DNA of 64,000 nt from Rhodocista pekingensis (GCF_042665545.1 NZ_JBHTCM010000004.1:496001-560000), one strand, 5' to 3'. Positions 52,858-61,652 are shown, counted from the first letter of the stretch. Numbers and translations: made by a program. Notes: generated by a model not told the origin, from the sequence alone.

Positions 52858-53727
52858 TTACTGGCCGCCCCCCAGGGCGTGGACATAGGCGGCGAGAATC
52901 TTGACCGTCGCCGGGTCCAGACGCTCGCTCCAGGCCGGCATGCTGCCGCGGCGGGCGTAGGTGATCGTCTCCACCACCGTGGCCTTGTCGCCGCCGTAGA
53001 GCCAGATGCCGTCGTTCAGGCGGGGCGCCCCCATGTCGGGGTTCCCCTCGCCCTTCTCACCGTGGCAGACGGCACAGTTGTCGGCATAGAGCTGCGTGCC
53101 GCGCTCCACCGCCGCCGGGTCGGTCGCAGCACCGCTGAGCGAGAGAGCGTACTCGGCGACATCGTCGATCTGCTGCGCGTCGAGCATCTGGTCAACGCCG
53201 AAGCGCGGCATGTCGGAGACGCGGCTCTCCGGGTTGGTGTTGCGGATCCCGAACATCACCGTCTGGAGAATCTGGTCCGGCTTGCCGCCCCAGATCCAGT
53301 CATCGTCGGCCAGGGTCGGGAAGCCGACCGTGCCGGCCCCGCCCGCCCCGTGGCAGGCGGCGCAGTTGTCCGCGAAGGCGACACGGCCGGCCGCCTGCAC
53401 ATAGTTCATAAGCTCGGGGCTGTTCCGGATCTCATCGATCGGGGTCGCCTCGATCTTCGCCATGACCGGTTGCAGACGGGACTTCTCGGCCGCCAGCCGG
53501 TCGGCCAGCTCCTCACGCTGGGTCCAGCCCAGCACGCCCTTGGTGTGGCTGGACAGGGACGGCCAGGAGGGGAACAGGACCGAATAGACCACCGCGAAGA
53601 GGATGCAGACATAGAAGGTGTACAGCCACCACTTCGGCAGCGGGGTGTTCAGCTCCTTGATGCCGTCCCACTCGTGGCCGGTGGTCATCCGGCCGGTTGC
53701 ACTGTCTTTCTCGATCTTTGTGGGCAT
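52858..53727 (-). CDS. ccoP: cbb3-type cytochrome c oxidase subunit III
   Basis: Dihaem c-type cytochrome that delivers electrons to the oxidase. The 289-residue protein has one membrane helix (WWLYTFYVCILFAVVYSVLF, residues 33-52) and two haem motifs, CAACH at 122-126 and CAVCH at 218-222, each with a later Met ligand. The ATG at 53727 is used. It is 7 bases downstream of ccoQ. Confidence 0.96.
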   Translation of the reverse strand: MPTKIEKDSATGRMTTGHEWDGIKELNTPLPKWWLYTFYVCILFAVVYSVLFPSWPSLSSHTKGVLGWTQREELADRLAAEKSRLQPVMAKIEATPIDEIRNSPELMNYVQAAGRVAFADNCAACHGAGGAGTVGFPTLADDDWIWGGKPDQILQTVMFGIRNTNPESRVSDMPRFGVDQMLDAQQIDDVAEYALSLSGAATDPAAVERGTQLYADNCAVCHGEKGEGNPDMGAPRLNDGIWLYGGDKATVVETITYARRGSMPAWSERLDPATVKILAAYVHALGGGQ

Positions 53728-53734
53728 GACACCT

Positions 53735-53908
53735 TCACCCCTTGCTACGGGCCGCCGGCGGCGGGTCGTCGTCGCGCAGCGGAATGGTGGCCTGTTGCTC
53801 CAGCCCTTCGCGGCGGGTCGGCCAGTAGACCCACACGACGACACCGACGAAGAGGACGAAGAACCAGACGATCCAGAGCTGTTTCAGGAGAACCAGGAAA
53901 TCTTCCAT
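53735..53908 (-). CDS. ccoQ: cbb3 oxidase small subunit CcoQ
   Basis: A 57-residue protein found by translating the gap between ccoO and ccoP. It has one membrane helix (LWIVWFFVLFVGVVVWVYW, residues 11-29) and a cytoplasmic tail WPTRREGLEQQATIPLRDDD, the usual CcoQ plan and position. The ATG at 53908 lies 9 bases after ccoO ends and the stop lies 7 bases before ccoP. It stabilises the core complex in studied species. Confidence 0.93.
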   Translation of the reverse strand: MEDFLVLLKQLWIVWFFVLFVGVVVWVYWPTRREGLEQQATIPLRDDDPPPAARSKG

Positions 53909-53917
53909 CCCCGCCTC

Positions 53918-54649
53918 CTACTGCCGCAGGTCGTCAGGCGAAACCTTCGAGAAATCGACCAGAGTACCGAGCATCTGAAGATAGGCGACAAGCGCGTCCA
54001 TCTCGCTGATGACTTCGGGATTGCCGTCGAAATCCCCGAGGACCGCCTTCGGATAGCGGTTCAGCAGCTCGGCCGTGTCCGCATTCGGATCGACCCCCGC
54101 CTGCAAGCGCACATCCTGCACCGCAGTCTGGATCTGCTCGTCCGTGTAGGGCACGCCGACCGCCCGGTTGGCCTTCAGGTGATCCGCCATGTCCTCGTAG
54201 CGCAGCGGCTTGGTGTTGAGGAAGGCGTAGGGAGGCATGATCGATTCCGGCACGACCGACCGCGGGTCGGTCAGGTGCGCCACATGCCAGTCGTTGGAGT
54301 ACTTGCCGCCGACGCGGGCAAGGTCCGGCCCGGTGCGCTTGGAGCCCCACTGGAAGGGGTGGTCGTACATGCTCTCCGCGGCGAGGCTGTAGTGGCCGTA
54401 GCGCTCCACCTCGTCCCGGAAGGTGCGGATCTGCTGGCTGTGGCAGGTGTAGCACCCTTCGCGGACATAGATGTTGCGGCCGGCCAGCTCCAGCGGGGTG
54501 TAGGGGCGCATGCCCTCCACCCGCTCGATGGTGGACTCCACGGTGAAGAGGGGAACGATCTGCACCAGACCGCCGATGGACACCGTGATCAGTGTCAGCA
54601 CGGCGAGCAGGATGACGTTCGTTTCAATCGGTTCGTGACTGAGTTTCAT
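53918..54649 (-). CDS. ccoO: cbb3-type cytochrome c oxidase subunit II
   Basis: Monohaem c-type subunit, 243 residues, with an N-terminal membrane anchor (VILLAVLTLITVSIGGLVQIVP) and the haem motif CYTCH at residues 66-70, with GYYTCHSQQIR-like sequence (GCYTCHSQQIR). A Met ligand lies in the ESIMPPYAFL segment. Starts 13 bases after ccoN ends. Confidence 0.96.
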   Translation of the reverse strand: MKLSHEPIETNVILLAVLTLITVSIGGLVQIVPLFTVESTIERVEGMRPYTPLELAGRNIYVREGCYTCHSQQIRTFRDEVERYGHYSLAAESMYDHPFQWGSKRTGPDLARVGGKYSNDWHVAHLTDPRSVVPESIMPPYAFLNTKPLRYEDMADHLKANRAVGVPYTDEQIQTAVQDVRLQAGVDPNADTAELLNRYPKAVLGDFDGNPEVISEMDALVAYLQMLGTLVDFSKVSPDDLRQ

Positions 54650-54662
54650 GATGGCGCCCTCC

Positions 54663-56147
54663 TCACTCGGCCGGGGCGGCGTGCGGAGCGAGCCGCGTCT
54701 GGCCGACGGGTTCGCCGCTCTTCATGGTGCGGTACAGGTTGTAGACCATGATCAGCGCGCCGGTCAGGAAGCAGAGGCCGCCGATGCCGCGGATCACGTA
54801 GTAGGGGTGCATGGCCTGCACCGTCTCCACGAAGGAATACTGCAGGAAGCCGTACTCGTCGTAGGCGCGCCACATCAGGCCCTGCATGATGCCGGACACC
54901 CACATGGCGGTGATGTAGAGGACGATGCCGATGGTGGCGATCCAGTAGTGCCACTCGACCAGGCGCAGCGACCAGACGTCCTTCTTCTTCCAGAGCGCCG
55001 GCACCAGATAGTAGAGCGCACCGAAGACGATGAAGGCGACCCAGCCCAGCGCACCGGAATGCACATGGCCGACGGTCCAGTCGGTGTAGTGGCTGAGCGC
55101 GTTGACCGCCTTCACCGACATCACGGGCCCCTCGAAGGTGCTCATGCCGTAGAAGGCGACGGAGGTCACGGAGAAGCGCAGCCCCGGATCGGTGCGCAGC
55201 TTGTCCCAGGCACCCGACAGGGTCATGATGCCGTTGATCATGCCGCCCCAGGACGGCATCCACAGCATCACCGAGAACACCATGCCCAGCGTCTGCGTCC
55301 AGTCGGGCAGCGCGGTATAGTGCAGGTGGTGCGGACCGGCCCAGATGTAGAGGAAGATCAGGGCCCAGAAGTGGACGATCGACAGGCGGTAGGAGTAGAC
55401 TGGCCGCCCGGCGCGCTTGGGCACGAAGTAGTACATCATGCCCAGGAAGCCGGCGGTCAGGAAGAAGCCCACCGCGTTGTGGCCGTACCACCACTGGATC
55501 ATGGCGTCCTGCACGCCCGCATAGGCGGAGTAGCTCTTCACGCCCACGAGGCTGACCGGCATCGCCATGTTGTTGACGATGTGCAGCATGGCGATCGTGA
55601 TGATGAAGGCCAGCAGGAACCAGTTGGCGACGTAGATGTGCGGTTCCCGGCGCTTCGCGATGGTGCCGACGAAGATCACCAGATAGACGACCCAGACGAC
55701 GGTCAGCCAGAGATCGGTGTACCACTCGGGCTCGGCATATTCCTTGCCCTGGGTGATCCCCATCAGATAGCCGGTCGCGGCCATCACGATGAAGATCTGG
55801 TAGCCGATGAAGACGAACCAGCCGAGCTGGGAGCCGCCGAACAGGGGGGCGCGGCAGGTCCTCTGCACGATGTAGAGAGACGAGCCGATCAGCGCGTTAC
55901 CGCCGAAGGCGAAGACCGCGGCCGAGGTGTGCAGCGGTCGCACACGGCCGAACGTGGTCCATTCCAGGCCCAGATTGAGGCTCGGGAACGCGAGCTGGAA
56001 GGCGATGAAGACACCGGCCGCGAAGGCGGCGATGCCCCAGAACATGGTTGCGATGACGAAGGCGCGGATGACGTCTTCGTTGTACGCCTCCTGCACGACG
56101 GGTCCAGCCGTCGCGCGGGACGCCTCGCCGGTGAGCGCAATGCCCAT
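54663..56147 (-). CDS. ccoN: cbb3-type cytochrome c oxidase subunit I
   Basis: Catalytic subunit with low-spin haem b, high-spin haem b3 and CuB, a high-affinity oxygen reductase and proton pump. 494 residues and 12 membrane helices. Haem and copper ligands include His73 (RPLHTSAAVF), QWWYGHNAVGF, and the pair PHHLHYTALPDW. First gene of ccoNOQP; the FNR box is about 105 bases upstream. Confidence 0.97.
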   Translation of the reverse strand: MGIALTGEASRATAGPVVQEAYNEDVIRAFVIATMFWGIAAFAAGVFIAFQLAFPSLNLGLEWTTFGRVRPLHTSAAVFAFGGNALIGSSLYIVQRTCRAPLFGGSQLGWFVFIGYQIFIVMAATGYLMGITQGKEYAEPEWYTDLWLTVVWVVYLVIFVGTIAKRREPHIYVANWFLLAFIITIAMLHIVNNMAMPVSLVGVKSYSAYAGVQDAMIQWWYGHNAVGFFLTAGFLGMMYYFVPKRAGRPVYSYRLSIVHFWALIFLYIWAGPHHLHYTALPDWTQTLGMVFSVMLWMPSWGGMINGIMTLSGAWDKLRTDPGLRFSVTSVAFYGMSTFEGPVMSVKAVNALSHYTDWTVGHVHSGALGWVAFIVFGALYYLVPALWKKKDVWSLRLVEWHYWIATIGIVLYITAMWVSGIMQGLMWRAYDEYGFLQYSFVETVQAMHPYYVIRGIGGLCFLTGALIMVYNLYRTMKSGEPVGQTRLAPHAAPAE

Positions 56148-56224
56148 AAGTACCCCCGGTCTTCTCAGGACAGTCGAAGCCAGTCGATCCTGGCCGTGTG
56201 GTCTGCCAAACGGAACTTAGTCAA

Positions 56225-56290
56225 ATTCTACGTCGGGCAGTTTTGACGCATTGATTTGAATCAACGGAGCACCTTTCGCTGTGCTACAGT
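56225..56290. promoter_or_regulatory. divergent FNR-dependent promoter region, ccoN and DUF2189 gene
   Basis: A perfect FNR box TTGATTTGAATCAA lies at 56251-56264. On the minus side the -10 candidate TAGAAT (56230-56225) is 20 bases from the box, and on the plus side TACAGT (56285-56290) is also 20 bases away. FNR-class promoters usually have about 22 bases here, so both are slightly short. Minus is expected to drive ccoNOQP; plus may drive the DUF2189 gene. Confidence 0.6.
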
Positions 56291-56320
56291 GTCGCAGTTC
56301 AGGGATCGACGCGGCCGGTT

Positions 56321-56334
56321 TTGACGAATGTCAA
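56321..56334 (+). promoter_or_regulatory. second FNR/FixK-like box
   Basis: TTGACGAATGTCAA is a perfect palindromic TTGAC-N4-GTCAA site, the FixK/Dnr variant of the FNR box, 49 bases before the DUF2189 gene start. If transcription starts near 56297 it lies inside the leader and could act as a block; otherwise it could serve a start near 56369, but no -10 element is seen there. Confidence 0.5.
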
Positions 56335-56383
56335 TGCGCCGGGAACAAGGCGACCGGGTGCGTCGGAAACAGGGAGACGCCCG

Positions 56384-57166
56384 ATGACCGACCTCAACGC
56401 CACCCTTCTGTCCACCTCATCCTCCCCCGCCGTCAGGCGGATCGCGCCGGACCGGCCCTGGCTCTGGCTGGAGCTCGGATTCCGCGACATGTCCGCGGCC
56501 TGGAGCGTCAGCCTGGGCTATGGCGCCGTCGTCACCGGCGTGAGCTGGCTGCTCGCGCTGGGCCTGACCGGCACCGGTCTGTTCCACCTTCTCTTGCCGA
56601 TGTGCGCCGGCTTCATGCTCGTCGCTCCCCTGGCCGCCGTCGGACTCTACGAGTCGAGTCGGCGCCTGAGTCGGGGCGAACCGGTCTCGTTGGGAGCGAT
56701 CGCACACGCGATGCGTGCCAAAGCCATCCCCCTTGCCTATATGGGAGTGGTGCTCCTGCTGTTCATGCTGTTCTGGATCAGGATCGCCACTCTTCTCTAT
56801 GCACTGTTCTTCAGCGACCTGAATCCGAACTTCGATAATCTTGTCGGCATCGTATTCAACTCGTCTGTCAGCCTGCCCTTCCTGATCACCGGGACCGTTC
56901 TGGGTGGGGTGCTGGCGAGCGTCGTGTTCGCCATCTCCGCCATCTCGATCCCGATGCTGATGGACCGGGACGTGTCCGTGACCACCGCCATCTCGACCAG
57001 CGTCACGGCCGTTCAGGCCAACCTGAAGCCGATGGCGTTGTGGGCGTTCCTGATCGCCTTCTCCGCCGCCGTCGGCATGATGACCCTGTTCCTGGGCCTT
57101 ATCGTCGCCCTCCCCCTGATCGGGCATGCCACCTGGCACGCCTACCGGGATCTGGTCGCCGACTGA
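56384..57166 (+). CDS. DUF2189 family membrane protein
   Basis: A 260-residue membrane protein with about six helices (first at LGYGAVVTGVSWLLALGLTG). The WLELGFRDMSAAWSVSLGYG segment near the N-terminus and GVVLLLFMLFWIRIATLLYALFF are DUF2189 signatures. The ATG at 56384 has AGGGAG upstream. It is divergent from ccoN and shares its FNR boxes; function is unknown, but context suggests a role under low oxygen. Confidence 0.85.
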   Translation: MTDLNATLLSTSSSPAVRRIAPDRPWLWLELGFRDMSAAWSVSLGYGAVVTGVSWLLALGLTGTGLFHLLLPMCAGFMLVAPLAAVGLYESSRRLSRGEPVSLGAIAHAMRAKAIPLAYMGVVLLLFMLFWIRIATLLYALFFSDLNPNFDNLVGIVFNSSVSLPFLITGTVLGGVLASVVFAISAISIPMLMDRDVSVTTAISTSVTAVQANLKPMALWAFLIAFSAAVGMMTLFLGLIVALPLIGHATWHAYRDLVAD

Positions 57167-57196
57167 GCGGCCGACCGGCCGGCGTGGCGGCGCGGC

Positions 57197-58009
57197 TCAT
57201 GCCGACACCGCGTGCCACGCCATCAGGCCCAGAACCCCGGCGTTGAACAGCATCAGCGCCGGGGCCACGGCCCGCATCACCCCTCCCCATCGGAACCCGG
57301 CGGCCGAGCCGAGCACGCCCACCGCCACCAGGGCGGGGACCGTACCGGCCGCGAAGGCCGCCATGACCAGGAAACCACCGGCGGCGCTGCCGACCCCGAC
57401 GGCCGAGGCGAGCGCCGCATAGAGGAAGCCGCAGGGCAGGAAGCCCAGCACCAGCCCCAGGAGATAGCCGTTGATGCCGCCCGGGCGGGCGAACAGCGGG
57501 CGCAGCGGACGCGACAGCCGGAGGCCCAGCGCCTGCGCCCAGCCCCCACCGGCCCGGCCTGTCAGCCGCAGCAGCGCCGGCATCCAGGCGGACAGGCCCT
57601 TCAGGCCCTGCCCGAGGAACAGGAGGGCGGCCAGCAGCATGAAAGCCGCCAGCAGCCAACGGTACTCCGTCGCCCGTACCACCAGCCCGGACAGCCCGCC
57701 GACCGCGCCGCCCAGGGCGGCATAGGTGGTCAGACGGCCGGCATGGTAGGGCAGCAGCAGCCCGCCCCGCAGCCGCGACAGCATCGGCGGCGGCGCGGCC
57801 TCGACCGGCCCGCGCCCCGCGATCCCGCCGGCGACCTGGGCCATGACGAAGGGCCCGCACATCGTCGTGCAGTGGCCGAACCCGCCGGCGAGGCCGGTCA
57901 GGAACATGGCCGCCATCACGGGGTACAGGCTGTTGCCCGTGGCGACGATGGTGTGGGCGTGGTCGTGCATGGTGATCCAGGCGGCGACTAAGGAAATTTC
58001 GGGCATCAT
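57197..58009 (-). CDS. TauE/SafE- or DsbD-like membrane protein
   Basis: A 270-residue membrane protein with six to eight helices. It has the motif GFGHCTTMCGPFVMAQ near residue 43 and LGFLPCGFLYAALASAV in the second half, matching the DsbD_2 / cytochrome-c-biogenesis TauE-like group. Genes of this group are often near cbb3 oxidase genes and may handle copper or thiols. MM at 58009 has GGGGGG upstream; an internal ATG at 57970 is an alternative. Confidence 0.8.
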   Translation of the reverse strand: MMPEISLVAAWITMHDHAHTIVATGNSLYPVMAAMFLTGLAGGFGHCTTMCGPFVMAQVAGGIAGRGPVEAAPPPMLSRLRGGLLLPYHAGRLTTYAALGGAVGGLSGLVVRATEYRWLLAAFMLLAALLFLGQGLKGLSAWMPALLRLTGRAGGGWAQALGLRLSRPLRPLFARPGGINGYLLGLVLGFLPCGFLYAALASAVGVGSAAGGFLVMAAFAAGTVPALVAVGVLGSAAGFRWGGVMRAVAPALMLFNAGVLGLMAWHAVSA

Positions 58010-58035
58010 ATCGGTGCCCCCCCGTCTGCCAAGCC

Positions 58036-58049
58036 ATGATCCGGATCAA
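58036..58049 (-). promoter_or_regulatory. FNR-like box before the TauE/DsbD-like gene
   Basis: ATGATCCGGATCAA matches TTGAT-N4-ATCAA in 9 of 10 positions. It lies 27-40 bases before the annotated start at 58009, too close for the usual -41.5 activator position unless the true start is the internal ATG at 57970. A TATAGAT on the minus strand just upstream could make it a repressor site instead. Confidence 0.45.
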
Positions 58050-58466
58050 GTGTAACGATCTATACCTCGGGATAGTCACCGGCCGCCCCTGACCCGGGCA
58101 GACCGCCGCCGGGCCTCTGGAATCGCCGCAGGGTGGACGCCAAGACGCTGATCCGCCAGCGGTTCCATCGGGACTCAGGGCAGGCGGCAGAGACTCCGGA
58201 ACAGCGTTCATGCGAACGGGGAACGCCCGTACCGGGTCCCGTCCGCCGCCCACCGGCCCGCCTGGACAGGAAGCGGAGGGGTGTCCAGGCAGCCGTCCGG
58301 ACGCTTCCGGGCGCCGGCGCGATGTAACGCGATTACCGAGAGCGCCCCCCCACGCCGACATGCAGGCGACAGCCACAGGCAGCAGCGGGGAAACCCGCCG
58401 CGGCAGGTGACGGACCAGTACCGGGGATGGTGGATCGTCCAGCCGGTGCACACCGTCAGGCACAGG

Positions 58467-58514
58467 AGCGGACGGTTGCCAAAGCGGACGGTGGCCGAAG
58501 CGGACGGTGACAGG
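58467..58514. repeat. three tandem copies of a 16-base repeat
   Basis: AGCGGACGGT begins at 58467, 58483 and 58499, an exact 16-base period, with the other six bases of each unit variable (TGCCAA-, GGCCGA- and GACAGG-like ends). It lies in the non-coding gap before tRNA-Glu. Confidence 0.7.
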
Positions 58515-58563
58515 ATCAGGGCTGGAAGAACCTCGCGGCCGCTGGCCGGAACCCTGGGAAGGG

Positions 58564-58639
58564 TGGCGTCCCCAACGGGATTCGAACCCGTGTTACCAAC
58601 GTGAAAGGCTGGTGTCCTAGGCCTCTAGACGATGGGGAC
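58564..58639 (-). tRNA. tRNA-Glu (TTC)
   Basis: The minus strand gives acceptor GTCCCCA/TGGGGAC, D-arm CGTCTAGAGGCCTAGGACA, anticodon loop CTTTCAC with TTC, and T-arm GGGTTCGAATCCC. The discriminator is G and CCA is encoded (58564-58566). Length is 76 bases. Confidence 0.95.
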
Positions 58640-58735
58640 GTTGTGAGGCGGGGCAGACTGTTAGCGGCCGGCCGGGGATAAATCAAGCCTATTCGTCGTA
58701 CCCCGGCGCAGGGCCGTATTTCGCCCCGGCGCGGG

Positions 58736-60541
58736 TCAGGCGGAACCGCCCGCGGGGGCCGCGTCGTCGATGAAGAGCTGCACGCCCTCCTGCCCGTTCC
58801 AGCGGTCCGCCCGCAGGGTTCCGGCCAGATGCAGGGGCATCCCGCCCGAGCGCAGCAGCGCCTCCCCCAGCTCCCCGTCGAGGGCGCGGAAGGCGATTCC
58901 CTTCAGCTTCGCCCCGTCCGGACCGGTGAGGATGCAGCGCACATGATTCGCCCCGACCACGTCGGCGCGGACGATGCGGGCATCGGTGACGGCGAAGCGC
59001 GGTTCCGGGTTGCCGGTGCCGTAGGGGGCCAGCCGCTCCAGATGCTGCAACAGGTCGGTGCCGGCGCCGCGCACGGCGATGGCGCCGTCCAGGCTGAGCG
59101 TCGGCACCAGTGGCCCGGCCTCCGCAAGCTGGGCGCCGATACGCGCGCGCAGGAAGGACCGAAGCTCGTCCAGCCGGGCCGCCTCCACCGTGAAGCCGGC
59201 CGCCATGGCGTGGCCGCCGCCGGCCAGCAGCAGCCCCGCCTGCCGCGCCGCGATCACCGCCGCGCCGAGGTCCACGCCGCGCACCGACCGGCCCGACGCC
59301 TTGCCGATCCCCCCCTCCAGCGCCACGACGCAGGCCGGGCGGTTGAAGCGTTCCTTGAGGCGGGAGGCGACGATGCCGATGACGCCGGGATGCCAGCCCT
59401 CCCCCGCCGCCAGCACCAGTTCGGGCGAATCATCGGTGGCCCCCTCGACCAGCGCCAGCGCCTCCTCCAGCACCACCGCCTCCAGCTCGCGCCGCTCGGC
59501 GTTCAGGTCGTGGAGCTGGCGGGCCAGTTCCAGCGCCTCCGCCGGATCGTCGGTGGAGAGGATGCGGCTGCCCAGGTCCGACCGCCCCACCCGGCCGCCG
59601 GCATTCACCCGCGGCCCGACGATGAAGCCGGCATGGTAGGTGTCGAACCGGTCGTTGACGCCCGCCACGTCGGCCAGGGCGCGGATGCCGGGATTGCTAC
59701 GGCGGCCGGCGACCTTCAGCCCCTGGGCCACGAACACGCGGTTCAGCCCGGTCAGGGGAACCACGTCGCAGACGGTGCCCAGCGCCACGAGGTCCAGCCA
59801 GTCGAGCAGCGCCGGCTCCGCCCGGCCGGTGTAGAAGCCGTCGCGGCGCAAAGCGCGGTTCACCGCCACGACCAGCAGGAAGGTGACGCCGACGGCCGCC
59901 AGCGTGCCGAGCGGACCGCCCGGCGGCTCGTCCAGCCGGTTCGGGTTGACCAGGGCCACCGTCCGCGGCAGCCGCGGCTCGGCCTTGTGGTGGTCCACCA
60001 CGACGACATCGAGCCCGGCGTCGGCGGCGCCGTCCAGCACGTCGAAGGCAGTGGTGCCACAGTCCACGGTGACGACCAGCCGCACGCCCTGGTCGCGCAG
60101 GCGCAGCAGGGCCGGCAGGTTGGGGCCGTAGCCCTCGGCGATGCGGTCGGGGATGTGGATGCGCGGCTCCACCCCCAGGGCGCGGAGGAAGCGCGCCAGC
60201 AGCGCCGAGGAGGTGGCGCCGTCCACGTCATAGTCGCCGAACACGGCGATGCCCTCCCCCGTGCGGATGGCATGGGCGATGCGGCCGGCGGCGGCGTCCA
60301 TGTCGCGCAGGACGCTGGGATCGGGAAGCTGCGTGCGCAGCGACGGGGCGAGGAAATCGTCCACGGCGTCCAGGGTGACGCCGCGGGCGGCGAGCAGGCG
60401 GCCGACGATCTCCGGCAGGCCGCGGCTCTGGGCGAAGGTCAGGGCCAGCCGCTCATCCACCGGCCGGGCGCGCCAGCGCCGACCGGTGACGGAGCTGTGG
60501 ACGCCCAGGAAGGCGGACTCGGGAACGCTGGCTGTCGGCAT
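58736..60541 (-). CDS. recJ: single-stranded-DNA-specific exonuclease RecJ
   Basis: 5'-3' single-strand exonuclease in recombination and repair. The 601-residue protein has the DHH phosphoesterase motifs: FGDYDVDGAT with Asp103/105/107 and VVDHHKAE with DHH at 183-185, then the DHHA1 part with GGHAMAAGF and a C-terminal OB-like domain. Slightly longer than the E. coli enzyme (577). It is separated from glpX by 70 bases and is probably in the same transcript. Confidence 0.95.
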   Translation of the reverse strand: MPTASVPESAFLGVHSSVTGRRWRARPVDERLALTFAQSRGLPEIVGRLLAARGVTLDAVDDFLAPSLRTQLPDPSVLRDMDAAAGRIAHAIRTGEGIAVFGDYDVDGATSSALLARFLRALGVEPRIHIPDRIAEGYGPNLPALLRLRDQGVRLVVTVDCGTTAFDVLDGAADAGLDVVVVDHHKAEPRLPRTVALVNPNRLDEPPGGPLGTLAAVGVTFLLVVAVNRALRRDGFYTGRAEPALLDWLDLVALGTVCDVVPLTGLNRVFVAQGLKVAGRRSNPGIRALADVAGVNDRFDTYHAGFIVGPRVNAGGRVGRSDLGSRILSTDDPAEALELARQLHDLNAERRELEAVVLEEALALVEGATDDSPELVLAAGEGWHPGVIGIVASRLKERFNRPACVVALEGGIGKASGRSVRGVDLGAAVIAARQAGLLLAGGGHAMAAGFTVEAARLDELRSFLRARIGAQLAEAGPLVPTLSLDGAIAVRGAGTDLLQHLERLAPYGTGNPEPRFAVTDARIVRADVVGANHVRCILTGPDGAKLKGIAFRALDGELGEALLRSGGMPLHLAGTLRADRWNGQEGVQLFIDDAAPAGGSA

Positions 60542-60611
60542 GGACCGGCCCCCGCCGCCCCGGTCGGACCGGGACGGCGGCTTTCTTCAGACGCGGACGG
60601 GAACGGAAGGC

Positions 60612-61652
60612 TCAGGACTTCGGTTCGGGGATCATGCTCGTCTTGGTGCGGAAATTGTGGTGCGCCTCGACATAGCGCACGGTCCCGCTCTTCGACCGCA
60701 TGACCACGGAATGCGTGACCGCCCCGCCCGGGAAGCGGCGCACACCGCGCAGCATGGCGCCGGTGGTGACGCCGGTGGCGGCGAACATCACGTCGCCCGA
60801 AGCGAGGTCGTGCAGGGCATACTTGCGGCTGAGGTCGGTGATGCCCCAGCGGCGGGCGCGCTCGCGCTCGTCGTCGTTGCGGAACAGCAGGCGGCCCTGG
60901 AACTGGCCGCCGATGCAGCGCAGGGCCGCCGCCGCCAGCACGCCTTCCGGCGCACCGCCGGAGCCCATGTAGACGTCGATGCCGGACTGCGGCTGGCTGG
61001 TGGCGATGACGCCGGAGACGTCACCGTCGCCGATCAGCATGATGCGCGCCCCGGCCTCGCGCGCCCGGGCGATCAGCTCGGCATGGCGCGGCCGGTCCAG
61101 GATGCAGACGACCAGTTCGGACACGTCCGCACCCTTGGCCTTGGCCAGATTGCGCAGGTTGGTCTCGACCTTCTCGTCCAGGTCCACCACGCCCTCGGGC
61201 AGGCCGCCGCCGACGGCGATCTTGTCCATGTAGACGTCAGGCGCGTTGAGGAAGCCGCCGGCCTCCGCCATGGCGATGACGGCCAGCGCGTTCGGGCCGC
61301 CCTTGGCGCAGATGGTCGTGCCTTCCAGCGGGTCCAGCGCGATGTCGATCTTCGGACCCGTGCCGGTGCCGACCTTCTCGCCGATGTAGAGCATCGGCGC
61401 CTCGTCGCGCTCCCCCTCGCCGATCACGACGCGGCCGTCGATGGAGAGGCTGTTCAGGGCCTGGCGCATGGCGTCGACGGCGGCCTGGTCGGCCGCCTTC
61501 TCGTCGCCGCGCCCCATCAGCAGCGAGGCGGACAGCGCCGCCGCCTCGGTCACGCGCACGACCTCAAGCGCGAGGTTGCGGTCCATGACCAGCGAGATGT
61601 CGCCGCGAACGCTCACCGGGACGGCGTCAACGCCGCTCTTTCTCGTGTCCAT
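60612..61652 (-). CDS. glpX: class II fructose-1,6-bisphosphatase
   Basis: Removes the C1 phosphate from fructose-1,6-bisphosphate in gluconeogenesis. The 346-residue protein has GRGDEKAADQAAVDAMR, the metal site VIGEGERDEAPML and DIALDPLEGTTI, and a GDGDVSGVI loop. The ATG at 61652 follows AAGGGGGAC. It lies between hom and recJ, an order seen in many alphaproteobacteria. Confidence 0.96.
   Translation of the reverse strand: MDTRKSGVDAVPVSVRGDISLVMDRNLALEVVRVTEAAALSASLLMGRGDEKAADQAAVDAMRQALNSLSIDGRVVIGEGERDEAPMLYIGEKVGTGTGPKIDIALDPLEGTTICAKGGPNALAVIAMAEAGGFLNAPDVYMDKIAVGGGLPEGVVDLDEKVETNLRNLAKAKGADVSELVVCILDRPRHAELIARAREAGARIMLIGDGDVSGVIATSQPQSGIDVYMGSGGAPEGVLAAAALRCIGGQFQGRLLFRNDDERERARRWGITDLSRKYALHDLASGDVMFAATGVTTGAMLRGVRRFPGGAVTHSVVMRSKSGTVRYVEAHHNFRTKTSMIPEPKS

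Larger units (their letters stand above)
58010..58563. other. 554-base region without a supported gene
   Basis: It holds an FNR-like box (58036-58049), an AT-richer stretch with GATCTATACC just after it, GC-rich sequence without a convincing start or ribosome site, and a threefold 16-base tandem repeat (58467-58514). A Cys-rich frame on the minus strand (58208-58453) lacks homology I can name. Confidence 0.6.

Noticed and set aside
58208..58453. A Cys-rich 81-codon frame on the minus strand
   Set aside because: GTG start without a ribosome site, odd composition and no recognisable motif; other frames here are equally open.
58441..58604. A plus-strand frame ending near tRNA-Glu with a seemingly protein-like end (GFEPVLPT)
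   Set aside because: This end is the reverse complement of the tRNA T-arm, a well-known source of false proteins.
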